Shown here: positions 24,075 to 32,164 of the stretch, in pieces
How positions within the stretch are numbered: the stretch's first letter is position 1
Layout of the letters: each line of letters begins with the position of its first letter
From: Acidobacteriota bacterium
GTDB lineage: Bacteria; Acidobacteriota; Vicinamibacteria; Vicinamibacterales; JAKQTR01
Assembly (NCBI GenBank): GCA_029562975.1
Contig: JAKQTR010000037.1
Span: forward strand, 124,001-188,000
Length of the DNA: 64,000 nucleotides
Reading direction: 5' to 3'
The notes under the pieces: generated by a model
The model's input: only the letters and a program-made list of their open reading frames with translations
What the model was told of the DNA's origin: nothing
Database searches by the model: none
Position numbers and translations under genes: made by a program

Positions 24075-25862
24075 TCAGCGAAGCGGGCGCTTCGCCTCCT
24101 CCCGGACGAGGGCCACGATGTCCGCCGCGCTCAGCGCGGACCGATGGATGCGCGCGCCCGTCCCATCGAAGCCCTCGCCGGCGCCGTGGATCACCAGGCG
24201 GCCCGGCGCCAGGTCGGCGGCTGTCCGGAAGTCGCCGGCGCGGCGCAGGCCGGGGATGTAGACGCGCGCCACGAACTCCTCGTCGCGGCCCGCATCGAAG
24301 CCCTTCACGTCGAGCACGGCCAGGCGCGGGGGCGCGATAGCCGACGCGAGCGCGCCGGCCAGGGCCTCGTCGCCGGCGGCCACCAGGACGGCGTTCGGCT
24401 CGGCGCGAAGCGCCGAGACGATGTCCGCGACGCGCTGGCTGGCAGGCGTTCGATTGTACGTGTCGAAATGCTTGATCCTGGCGGCCGCCTCCGCGTCGAA
24501 CGCCGCGAACGCGATCGGGCGGACCGTGAAGCCCGCCGCGCGCAGCGCGTCGCCAGCCCCGCCCACGTCTCCGGCAATCAGAACCGCGGGCCGGCGGCGG
24601 GCCGGCGCCCGTGCCGCAGCCCCGGGGGCCGTGGCGCCGGCCCCGCCCGGCGTGACGGCGCGCTCGGCCGCGAAGGCCAGCGCGTGCCGGAGCGCCGAGG
24701 CGCGAACCGACAGCGGCGTCGCGGTCAGCTGCTGCCTGGCTGCGCCGATCCACCCCGCCGTGATGGCGTCCGGGGTGAGCGCCCCCTCCGGAAGCGCCCG
24801 GCCGTGGAACACGAGCAGGTCCTGCAGGCGATCCACGGAAAATGCCCGCTCTTCCAGCCGCGGCTGGGCCGGCGCGCCCTGCAGCCAGCGCGCCATCCAG
24901 GCGTACATCGCCTCTCGGCTGTCCTTGTTGTAGTTGTGCTCGGCCGTGAACCGCACGGCGCTCACGCGATCCTCCGCTCCGAGGAGCGCGTAGATCGCGC
25001 GCACCGCCGGATACTCCTTCTCGAGGGTGTCCCTGGTCCAGTCGCCGGTGGCCGACACCATCAGCAGGGGCCGCGGCGCGATCGCCGCGGCAATCTCGAC
25101 GTTGGTCGTGTCGAGGCGGAGGCCCGGCATGTTCTCGCACAGGCAGCCGCCCTGCATGTGCAGCGAGATCATGTTCACCGGCACGGACACTGCGACGCGC
25201 TCGTCCACGGCCGCCAGCAGGAACGTCTGGCTGCCGCCGCCCGACGCGCCGGTCGCGCCGAGGGCGTCCTTGCGGACGTAGGGCAGCGACTGGAGGAAGT
25301 CTAGGCCGCGGATGTTGTTCCAGAGCTGCAGCCCGGCCAGGCTCAGGCCCCAGAGGCTTTCGCGCTTCCCGCCGAAGGTGTGCGGCAGCTGGCGGCTGTC
25401 GTTGTAGCCCACCATGTCGGGCATGAACACGACCATGCCGAGGCGCGCGAGGTTGATGCCGCGTCCCGGGAGCGATCCGGTCGCCGAGTTCTCGAGCCGG
25501 CCGTACGCCCAGTGCCCGTGCGGCGACAGCACCGCCGGGAACGGGCCCTCGCCGGCGGGCTTGTAGAGGTTGCCCGTCACGTAGAAGCCGGGCAGGCTCT
25601 CGAAGTAGACCTTCGACACGCTGTAGCCGTCGTGCGTCGTCTCGTCGAAGACGACCGGGTTCAGGGGCGTCTTCGGCGGCATGGGCAGCAGGCCCGCTGA
25701 CGCAAGCACGTGCTCGCGCAAGTACGCCGCGCGCGCCTCCCAGTCGGCCCGCGACGTGAAGCGCGGCGGCGCGAAGTGGTCGTCCAGGGTGCGGTACTGC
25801 GCCGAGGCCGGGGCCGCGGCGAGGAGCGCGAGCATGACGGTGACGGGCTTCAGGTTCCGCAT
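24075..25862 (-). CDS. Exported alpha/beta-hydrolase, acetylxylan-esterase-like
   Basis: A 595-residue protein with signal peptide (MRNLKPVTVMLALLAAAPASAQ). The N-terminal half is an AXE1-like hydrolase: oxyanion-side SPHGHWAYG (113-121), nucleophile elbow GASGGGSQ giving Ser207, an acid candidate in VSATGDWTRDT and a His candidate in FTAEHNYNK. The C-terminal ~240 residues (from about 420) look like a second alpha/beta unit (RPAVLIAGDVGGAGDALRAAG, ADIVSALRAEPNAVLVAAGD) without a nucleophile elbow. The group is annotated as acetylxylan esterase or dipeptidyl-type hydrolase; the substrate is not determined. It starts 12 bp after the end of the upstream membrane-protein gene, so an operon is likely. 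Confidence 0.8.
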   Translation of the reverse strand: MRNLKPVTVMLALLAAAPASAQYRTLDDHFAPPRFTSRADWEARAAYLREHVLASAGLLPMPPKTPLNPVVFDETTHDGYSVSKVYFESLPGFYVTGNLYKPAGEGPFPAVLSPHGHWAYGRLENSATGSLPGRGINLARLGMVVFMPDMVGYNDSRQLPHTFGGKRESLWGLSLAGLQLWNNIRGLDFLQSLPYVRKDALGATGASGGGSQTFLLAAVDERVAVSVPVNMISLHMQGGCLCENMPGLRLDTTNVEIAAAIAPRPLLMVSATGDWTRDTLEKEYPAVRAIYALLGAEDRVSAVRFTAEHNYNKDSREAMYAWMARWLQGAPAQPRLEERAFSVDRLQDLLVFHGRALPEGALTPDAITAGWIGAARQQLTATPLSVRASALRHALAFAAERAVTPGGAGATAPGAAARAPARRRPAVLIAGDVGGAGDALRAAGFTVRPIAFAAFDAEAAARIKHFDTYNRTPASQRVADIVSALRAEPNAVLVAAGDEALAGALASAIAPPRLAVLDVKGFDAGRDEEFVARVYIPGLRRAGDFRTAADLAPGRLVIHGAGEGFDGTGARIHRSALSAADIVALVREEAKRPLR

Positions 25863-25874
25863 GCGCGGAGGGTA

Positions 25875-26864
25875 TCACGGGAGGCGCCTGGGATCGTGCG
25901 TGCGCCCTTTCCAGTTGTCCGGCCTGACCGCGCGGTGAACGAGCAACGAGACGCCGGCCAGGACCAGGCCAGCAAACAAGATCCCGACGGCGAGCGCCAT
26001 CAGGAGGCTGCCGCGCCGGGTCGGGATGCCGCTGAAGAAGAACCACGGCAAGATCGGCCCGGCGAGCAGGAACGCGAGAGCGAGAACGGCGCAGCCGACG
26101 GCCGGCCCGATCCGAGCGAGAGTCGTCGGTGCGGCGCGGACCCTGGGTCTCGCGCCCGGCGTCTCCGGCTGCAGCGGCGTGTCGGGAGCGTCGCTCAGGA
26201 CGACGACCAGGTCGTAGCGGTCGTGGACGGCTTTGCCGATGGACGGCTCGGTGAGGACGTCGATGTACCACTCAGCCGTCCCGGACGGAAGCACCGGGCC
26301 GCTCGGCTTCGCCAGGTACGGCACCACGACCGAAGCCGTCTTCTCCCACAAGATCCTGCGGTTGAGCGAGAGGCCCGTCTCCTCGAACAGGTCTTGCGTC
26401 GTGAGCGTCTCGATGCGCTCGACCGGCCTGACCGACATCGTGCCCGGTGTCGTTTCCTGGTCCACGTACCGGCGCTCGCATACCAGCGTGATCTTCAGCC
26501 GCGCCAGCCGCGCCGCGGCGCGCAGGCGGATCCTCATCGGCACGATCGCGCCGGGCGTCAGCCGGTGTCCGCCCTCGAGGCTGACGTCCGGCACGGGCGT
26601 GAGCGCGCTGAGCGTCCGCCGCATCCGGACGAAGAAGATGGCCGCGCTGACGGCCGCGAAGGCGAGGCCGAAACCGAGCAGCCCGCGGGCGGCGAGCGCG
26701 TCCGGCCGGGCGAACACCACCAGCCCGATCTGCCACAGCCCGCAGGCCATCAGAGGCCCGCCCAGCAGGGTCAGGCACCCCGGCGGCAGCGCCACGCGCG
26801 GGCGCCGCGGTCTGAGCGCCACGAACGCGCCCGCCGTCTGCGCCGATCCGGCAGGATCCTGCAT
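25875..26864 (-). CDS. Hypothetical membrane protein with a large extracytoplasmic loop
   Basis: A 329-residue protein. ATG 26864 is used (GGAG six bases upstream); an upstream frame is rejected. Two hydrophobic helices at ~35-90 (CLTLLGGPLMACGLWQIGLV, LLGFGLAFAAVSAAIFFV) and two at ~255-315 (AVGCAVLALAFLLAGPILPW, LLMALAVGILFAGLVLAGVS) flank a beta-rich middle with RLTPGAIVPMRIRLRAAARL and AEWYIDVLTEPS. The layout resembles DUF3592-like membrane proteins, but I do not claim that family. It is the first gene of a two-gene unit with the esterase-like hydrolase. Confidence 0.65.
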   Translation of the reverse strand: MQDPAGSAQTAGAFVALRPRRPRVALPPGCLTLLGGPLMACGLWQIGLVVFARPDALAARGLLGFGLAFAAVSAAIFFVRMRRTLSALTPVPDVSLEGGHRLTPGAIVPMRIRLRAAARLARLKITLVCERRYVDQETTPGTMSVRPVERIETLTTQDLFEETGLSLNRRILWEKTASVVVPYLAKPSGPVLPSGTAEWYIDVLTEPSIGKAVHDRYDLVVVLSDAPDTPLQPETPGARPRVRAAPTTLARIGPAVGCAVLALAFLLAGPILPWFFFSGIPTRRGSLLMALAVGILFAGLVLAGVSLLVHRAVRPDNWKGRTHDPRRLP

Positions 26865-26953
26865 GCGTGTCTCCGCAGGGGCCGCAGCCCCAGCGCGGTT
26901 TCGGCAAACCACCTAGGGGACCGGGCCCCTCGGGGAGAGGCCGGGCCCTTCCG

Positions 26954-28219
26954 CTACGCGAGCTGGCGGAGCACGTCGAGGAGGCGGTCGGCTTCAGCCT
27001 CCTGGTTGCAGACGTGGAACGACACGCGGACGCAGTTGGCGCCCCCCTCGGACACCGGGCGCACCCGGATCTTCGCCTTCGCGGTGCGCTCCATGATCTG
27101 CTGCACGGTGCGCGTCTTCATCCGGAAGCCGATCATCGCCGTCCGGAACGCCTCCTCCCGCGGCGAGGCGATCTCGACGGCCGGGATCTCCTGCAGGCCG
27201 CGGTAGAACCGCTCGGCCAGCCGGTGGTTGTGCTCCCAGATGCGGCCCGGGCCGATGGCCTGCACGAAGTCGACGGCCGCGCCCATGGCGAAGAAGAGCG
27301 CGTCGTTCTGCGACCCGAACTCGTAGCGCTGCGCGTCGGCCTGGAACGCCATCTCGCCCTTGTCGACATCGAACTTCGCCGAGCCCGGCACCAGCGGCCG
27401 CAGCGTGTCGAGCAGGCCCGGGCGCACCCACAGGAACCCGGTGCGCTTCGGCCCCATGATCCACTTGTGCGTGCTGCAGGTGTAGAAGTCGGCCCCGCAC
27501 TCGGTGATGTCGAAGGGCACGCAGACGGGGGCCTGCGCGCCGTCGAGCGCGAGCCAGATGCCCCTCTCGTGCGCGAGCGCGGCGATCTCCTTCACCGGGT
27601 AGAGCTGGCCAGTCGTGCACGTGACGTGGCTCATGAAGATGAGCCTCGTCCGGCCGTTGACCAGGGCGGCGACGCGCTCGACGTTCCCCTGCGCCCGGAC
27701 CAGGTCCGGCTCGAACACCCTGATGACGATGCCGTCCTGCTGGGCGCGGTGCAGGAGCGCCGTGTTGAGGGCGACGTGCTCGTGCCGGGACGTGATGACC
27801 TCGTCGCCGCGCTTCAGGGGCAGCCCCGAGGCGATGATGTTGCAGCCCTCGGTGGCGCAGCTGATCAGGGCGAGATCCTCCTTGCGGCACGCCGGCCCGA
27901 GCAGCTTCGCCAGCCGCTCTTTGACGCTCCACCAGAGCGCGGCGTCGTGGCCCGCGTTCGGCGCCCGCTCCTCGCTCCTGGTCCATTCCCAGAAGCTCGT
28001 CAGCACGGGGAGCGGGCACGACCCGAGCCCGCCGAAGTTGAGGTAGGTCCAGTCGGGATCCAGCACGAACTGGTCGCGGACGACCTTCCAGAGCGCCTCG
28101 CCGCTTCCGGCCGAGGCGTCCTGCAGCACGCGCTCGAAGGACGCGGCGCTCGCGAGGGAGGGAACGGCGAAGCCGCCGACGGCGGCCGCCAGGCGTTTGA
28201 GGAACTCCTTGCGGTTCAT
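26954..28219 (-). CDS. Exported class V aminotransferase-fold PLP protein
   Basis: A 421-residue fold-type-I PLP protein. The N-terminus NRKEFLKRLAAAVGGFAVPS resembles a twin-arginine signal with the second Arg changed to Lys, so export as a folded holoenzyme is suggested. PLP-site residues: ATEGCNII phosphate-binding turn (122-129), D227 in LALDGAQAPV and Schiff-base Lys252 in STHKWIMGP, followed by KRTGFLWVRPG. This is the cysteine-desulfurase/isopenicillin-N-epimerase-like branch common as exported proteins in Acidobacteriota. Substrate and reaction are unknown. A TonB-receptor gene with its terminator lies upstream, so it may have its own promoter. Confidence 0.85.
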   Translation of the reverse strand: MNRKEFLKRLAAAVGGFAVPSLASAASFERVLQDASAGSGEALWKVVRDQFVLDPDWTYLNFGGLGSCPLPVLTSFWEWTRSEERAPNAGHDAALWWSVKERLAKLLGPACRKEDLALISCATEGCNIIASGLPLKRGDEVITSRHEHVALNTALLHRAQQDGIVIRVFEPDLVRAQGNVERVAALVNGRTRLIFMSHVTCTTGQLYPVKEIAALAHERGIWLALDGAQAPVCVPFDITECGADFYTCSTHKWIMGPKRTGFLWVRPGLLDTLRPLVPGSAKFDVDKGEMAFQADAQRYEFGSQNDALFFAMGAAVDFVQAIGPGRIWEHNHRLAERFYRGLQEIPAVEIASPREEAFRTAMIGFRMKTRTVQQIMERTAKAKIRVRPVSEGGANCVRVSFHVCNQEAEADRLLDVLRQLA

Positions 28220-28316
28220 ACCGCCGGATCCTACAGCAAGACGCCGATGGCGCATCGTCGGGGCAGGGGCCGGCCCGGGACGCGGGCCTCCGCGCGGAAC
28301 AGCCCCCACAAGCAAA

Positions 28317-28342
28317 GAGGCCGGGGCAGAAGCCCCGGCCTC
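28317..28342 (-). terminator. Rho-independent-type terminator of the large TonB receptor
   Basis: Perfect 11-bp stem GAGGCCGGGGC/GCCCCGGCCTC with AGAA loop. On the minus strand a T-rich tail (TTTGCTTG) follows the stem, fitting termination of the receptor gene that ends at 28403. Confidence 0.75.
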
Positions 28343-28402
28343 CTTGTCGAACGACGATGGGCGCGCGCGGCGGAACGGCCGCGGCGCGCGCCGTTCAGCG
28401 TG

Positions 28403-31400
28403 CTACCACGCCACGCGGAAGCCGAGCTGGACGCGGCGCGGCGTGAAGACCGCGGTGTAGTCCACGCTGCCCGGGTTGTAGAGCATGAAGTTCGGCGACG
28501 TGATCGACGTGTTCGGCGTGCCCCAGTTGAAGTGGTTGAACACGTTGGTCACGTCCAGGCGGAACTCCGGCGAGAAGCGGCCGACCCTGAATGCCTTGAA
28601 GAGCGACATGTCGAGGGCCCACTGCGCCGGCCGGCGGAAGTGGTTCCGCTTGGTGTTGCCGAAGCCCTCGAGGCCGAGGCCGCTCGGCTGCGAGAACTTG
28701 CCCTTGTCGTAGTACGGCGCCGTGAAGTCGCTCGGCTTGCCGATCGCTTCGGGCTTGCCGCTGTAGTTGATCAGGATCGAGCCGCAGCCCTGGCAGGCCA
28801 TGGCGTTGTTCGTGCCGCCGATGCTGTACGGCGTGCCGGTGAACCACCGCGCCACGCCGTTCCACTGCCAGCCGCCGAGGATGGTGCCCGCGGCGTCGGT
28901 GCGATCCTTGAGGAACGGCAGCTCGTAGACCCAGGCGAAGCTGGCCACGTGCGTCCGGTCGAAGCCGGCGATGGCGAAGTTGTCGTCGTACTTCGGCAGG
29001 TAGTTCCAGGTCAGGCCCGTCCACCCGTCTTCGTCAGCCATGTTCTTGGACTGGCTCCAGGTGTACGCGCCCTTGAGCAGGAGGCCGTTCTTGAACGGCC
29101 GGTTGAGGGCGACCTGCAGCCCCTTGTACCGGCTCTTCGTCCGCGAGCCCCAGTCCGTGATGGCCGACGTGCCGAACGAGCTGTAGTAGGCAGCAGCGCT
29201 GCCGCCGCCGCCCGGCCGGCCGACGTTCACGTTCAAGTCGGCGTAGCCGCCGTCGGTCGCCGTGCCCACGTAGGCCACCTCGAGGGCGAGGGCCATCGGG
29301 AGCCGGCGCTCAACCGTGACGTTCCACTGCTGGACCGTGCCGCGGTCCACCATGTCCGGGTTTGGCGAGCGGATGTACACGCCGCTCGGCAGGATCACCT
29401 GGCCGGTGGAGGTGTCGGGGAGCTGCACGAGCGGGATGCCCCGGTTCAGCGTGGTGACCCAGTCGTAGGTCCCGAGGGAGTTGGCGTTGTTGTTGACGTC
29501 GAACGGGTAGGATCCGCGCATCGGGCGCGACCACGGCAGCGGGTTCTTCGTGATGCCGTAGCCGGCGCGGAACACGGTGTCCTCGTTGAGGCGGTACGCC
29601 GCGCCCAGGCGAGGCTCGATGTAGAACGCCTTGTAGTTGAGACCGGGGTTCTTCGGCTGGCCGCCGACGCCGCCGAGCGTCACGACCCGCGTGGTGTAGT
29701 TGAGGATCTCAATGCCCCGGCCGTTGGCCCGCTCCATGAGCGGGTAGTAGTCGAAGCGGGCGCCGGCGCTGACCGTCAGCTTCGGCGTCACCTTCCAGCG
29801 ATCGCGGACGTAGAAGGCGAACTGGTTCTCGCGCCCCGACATGTCCTCGGTCTGGGTGTCCTCGGAGTACGACTGCGCCAGGCCCATCAGGTACGCGGCC
29901 CAGCTGTTCCAGCCCGGCGACGTGTAGCCCACGGCGCCCGTGGTGTTGTTCGAGAACCCGAAGCCGCCCTTGAGGCCGTACGAGCCCCACTCCGCCTGGC
30001 GGTGGTTGAGCTCCAGCCGCACGAAGTCGAAGCCCACGCGCATCTCGTGCTTCGTGAAGACCTTCGTCACGCCGATGGAGCCGGAGTAGCTGGTCTCCTT
30101 GCGGAAGAGCGGTAGCCAGCTCGCCGTCCCCGCGCCCACGGCGTAGGTGGCGCCCATGTAGGGCAGACCGCTCTCGCGGATGTCGTTCGGGTTGTTCACG
30201 CCCGGGATGCCGGCCTCGAGGCCGTAGTTCGTCCCGTAGTCAGGCGGGAACAGGTCCTGGTTCTGGCGGCTCATCCCGATGTTGGCGTCGAGCACCGTCG
30301 TCGAGTTGAGCGTCCAGGTGGTGCCAAAGGTCGTCAGGTAGACCTTGGTGTCGCCGCTCGGGGGGTTGTCGAACCCGAGGTAGAAGTTGTTCCCAGAGCC
30401 CTTGTTCTTCATGTAGCCGAACTTGCCCCAGACCATCGCGTTCGGCGTGATCTGGTAGTTCAGCTTGACGTCGTAGTTGTCGCGGGTCTGGAATTCCGTG
30501 CGGAGCTGCGTGTAGTCGTCGAGGAGGAGGTTCGAGTTGAGGTCCTTGGTGCTGTTCACCGCCGGCAGGAACCTGAGCAGTTTCTGCGCGATCGGGTCCA
30601 GGTACTGCGACGGGATGATGTTGTCCGTCCACTGCTCCCGCGCGGCGCCGGTCAGATCCGAGAACGGGTTGAACAGCTTGAAGGTCGGATACGCCGCCGC
30701 CACCTCGGAGAAGTCGCCTGCGCGCATCTTCGCGGTCGGGACGGAGTAGGTGTACGTCGTCGGGCGCTTCGTGTCGTAGCGCTCCCAGGACGCGAAGTAG
30801 AACAGCTTGTTCTTCAGGATGGGCCCGCCGAGCGTGCCGCCCAGCGTCTTCGTGTCCACTGCCGCCTTCGGCAGGTCGAAGTACTTGTTGTAGTAGGTGT
30901 TCGCCGTGAGGCTGTCGTTGTTCAGGAAGTAGAACGCGGAGCCCCGCAGCGTGTTCGTGCCCGACTTGGTGATGACGGTCTGGGCGGCGCCGGCCGCCAT
31001 GCCCGTGTCGGCGTCGAAGCTGTTCGTCGCGATGTTGACCGTGTCAATCGACTCGGCCGACTGCACGTACATCGCGTGGTGCGGCAGCCACACGTTCACC
31101 GACACCGCGCCGTCCACGCGCGTGGTGTTGGCGTTCGGCTGCGTGCCGTTCACCCAGGTGCGCAGCGAGCGCGCCGGCGTGTCGAGCTCGGCGTTCTGCA
31201 GCTGGGTTGGCGTCGCGCCAGGAACGAGGTTGAGCAGCGCCTGGTAGTTGCGCCACTGGTTCAGCGGCAGGTTGACCACCGCCTTGGACGAGATCTCGGT
31301 GTTGAGATCCGCCTTCTCCGTCTGCAGCAGCGTGCTCTCGGCCACGACGTTGACCGTCTCGGCCAGCTGCCCGATCTGGAGCATCAGATCGGCGCGGATG

Positions 31401-31726
31401 ACCTGGCCGGCGCCCACGGCGTACCCGGTCCGGACGAGCTCACGGAACCCCTCGAGGCTCGCCTTCACGTCGTACGTGCCCGGCGGCAGGTTGCGGAAAG
31501 TGTAGTTGCCTTCCGCGTCCGTCACCGTCTCGGTGGCGATGTTGGTGCCCGTGTTGGTGGCGGTCACCGTGACCCCAGGCATGGCTGCCTTCTGCGGGTC
31601 GGAGACCGTCCCGGTGATGGACCCGTACAGGGCCTGGGCAGCCGCCGGCACCGGTGCCAGTACCAGGGCTGCCGCGGCGGCGATGAGGAGCATCGCAGCC
31701 GCCGACTTCGCGAATAACCGGACCAT
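28403..31726 (-). CDS. Oar-like TonB-dependent outer-membrane protein with N-terminal carboxypeptidase-regulatory domain
   Basis: A 1107-residue protein. The ATG at 31726 follows a GGAGGGAGG ribosome site; the longer frame is rejected. Signal peptide (AAAMLLIAAAAALVLAPVPAAAQ), then a beta-sandwich CarboxypepD_reg domain (ALYGSITGTVSDPQKAAMPG, NYTFRNLPPGTYDVKASLEG), a short plug (ISSKAVVNLPLN, VDGAVSVNVW, NIATNSFDADTGMAAGA, VITKSGTNTLRGSAFYFLNN), and a long barrel. The end RRVQLGFRVAW finishes on Trp. This is the hallmark 'TonB/carboxypeptidase-like regulatory domain' family expanded in Acidobacteriota, related to Oar of Myxococcus, thought to bind peptides, oligosaccharides or adhesion partners. 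The ligand is unknown. Confidence 0.9.
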   Translation of the reverse strand: MVRLFAKSAAAMLLIAAAAALVLAPVPAAAQALYGSITGTVSDPQKAAMPGVTVTATNTGTNIATETVTDAEGNYTFRNLPPGTYDVKASLEGFRELVRTGYAVGAGQVIRADLMLQIGQLAETVNVVAESTLLQTEKADLNTEISSKAVVNLPLNQWRNYQALLNLVPGATPTQLQNAELDTPARSLRTWVNGTQPNANTTRVDGAVSVNVWLPHHAMYVQSAESIDTVNIATNSFDADTGMAAGAAQTVITKSGTNTLRGSAFYFLNNDSLTANTYYNKYFDLPKAAVDTKTLGGTLGGPILKNKLFYFASWERYDTKRPTTYTYSVPTAKMRAGDFSEVAAAYPTFKLFNPFSDLTGAAREQWTDNIIPSQYLDPIAQKLLRFLPAVNSTKDLNSNLLLDDYTQLRTEFQTRDNYDVKLNYQITPNAMVWGKFGYMKNKGSGNNFYLGFDNPPSGDTKVYLTTFGTTWTLNSTTVLDANIGMSRQNQDLFPPDYGTNYGLEAGIPGVNNPNDIRESGLPYMGATYAVGAGTASWLPLFRKETSYSGSIGVTKVFTKHEMRVGFDFVRLELNHRQAEWGSYGLKGGFGFSNNTTGAVGYTSPGWNSWAAYLMGLAQSYSEDTQTEDMSGRENQFAFYVRDRWKVTPKLTVSAGARFDYYPLMERANGRGIEILNYTTRVVTLGGVGGQPKNPGLNYKAFYIEPRLGAAYRLNEDTVFRAGYGITKNPLPWSRPMRGSYPFDVNNNANSLGTYDWVTTLNRGIPLVQLPDTSTGQVILPSGVYIRSPNPDMVDRGTVQQWNVTVERRLPMALALEVAYVGTATDGGYADLNVNVGRPGGGGSAAAYYSSFGTSAITDWGSRTKSRYKGLQVALNRPFKNGLLLKGAYTWSQSKNMADEDGWTGLTWNYLPKYDDNFAIAGFDRTHVASFAWVYELPFLKDRTDAAGTILGGWQWNGVARWFTGTPYSIGGTNNAMACQGCGSILINYSGKPEAIGKPSDFTAPYYDKGKFSQPSGLGLEGFGNTKRNHFRRPAQWALDMSLFKAFRVGRFSPEFRLDVTNVFNHFNWGTPNTSITSPNFMLYNPGSVDYTAVFTPRRVQLGFRVAW

Positions 31727-31910
31727 AACCCTCCCTCCAAGCCCCCACTCGCGTCGCCGGCCCGACAGTCGGGCCGCGACAGAGCGAGGCAAGCGCTCAT
31801 GGGGGCGCGCACCGAATAGCATAGGACACAACCCCGCGAAAATCCAGCGGGGAGGCAAAAGCCCTCACGAGCCCGCCTGGCGACCGCGGTTTTCGGCGCC
31901 GCGCGGCCGT

Positions 31911-32052
31911 CCTGCCCGGCGTCCCCGCCCTGCCCGGCGCCCCCGCCTTGGGCCGCGACTCCCCCTAGGCTACGGCCCCCCCTGCCCCGCGCGGCCGCCT
32001 TGCCCCGCGCGGCCGCCCTGTCCCGCGCGGCCGTCCTGCCACGCGCCGCCGC
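31911..32052. repeat. Imperfect 18-bp tandem repeat (seven units plus one degenerate)
   Basis: Units such as CCTGCCCCGCGCGGCCGC recur at 31981, 31999 (CTT start), 32017 and 32035. An earlier block has CCTGCCCGGCGTCCCCGC at 31911, the near-identical unit at 31929 and a diverged one at 31947. A 16-bp unit (31965-31980) joins the two blocks. The period is a multiple of three, but no frame with a start and ribosome site uses it. Confidence 0.7.
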
Positions 32053-32150
32053 CGACAGCCAGCCCGGCCCCCGCCGGCCCGAAACCGGAACGCTCGGACA
32101 ACCGGGCGGAAAAGGATGCTGCAATCGCATAACCCTCGGCCGATCCGCGC

Positions 32151-32156
32151 TATTAT
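32151..32156 (+). promoter_or_regulatory. Candidate -10 box immediately upstream of the acylase ATG
   Basis: TATTAT ends 8 bp before the ATG at 32165, and no ribosome site is visible between them, which fits a leaderless or nearly leaderless transcript. No -35 is evident. Confidence 0.4.
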
Positions 32157-32164
32157 CCCCGCCC

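Larger units (their letters stand above)
31727..32164. other. Region between divergent genes with an 18-bp minisatellite
   Basis: 438 bp between the receptor start and the acylase start. The minus-strand part near 31727 carries the receptor ribosome site. From 31911 to 32052 lies an 18-bp tandem repeat (separate entry). TATTAT at 32151-32156 lies only 9 bp upstream of the acylase ATG. No gene is supported. Confidence 0.5.
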
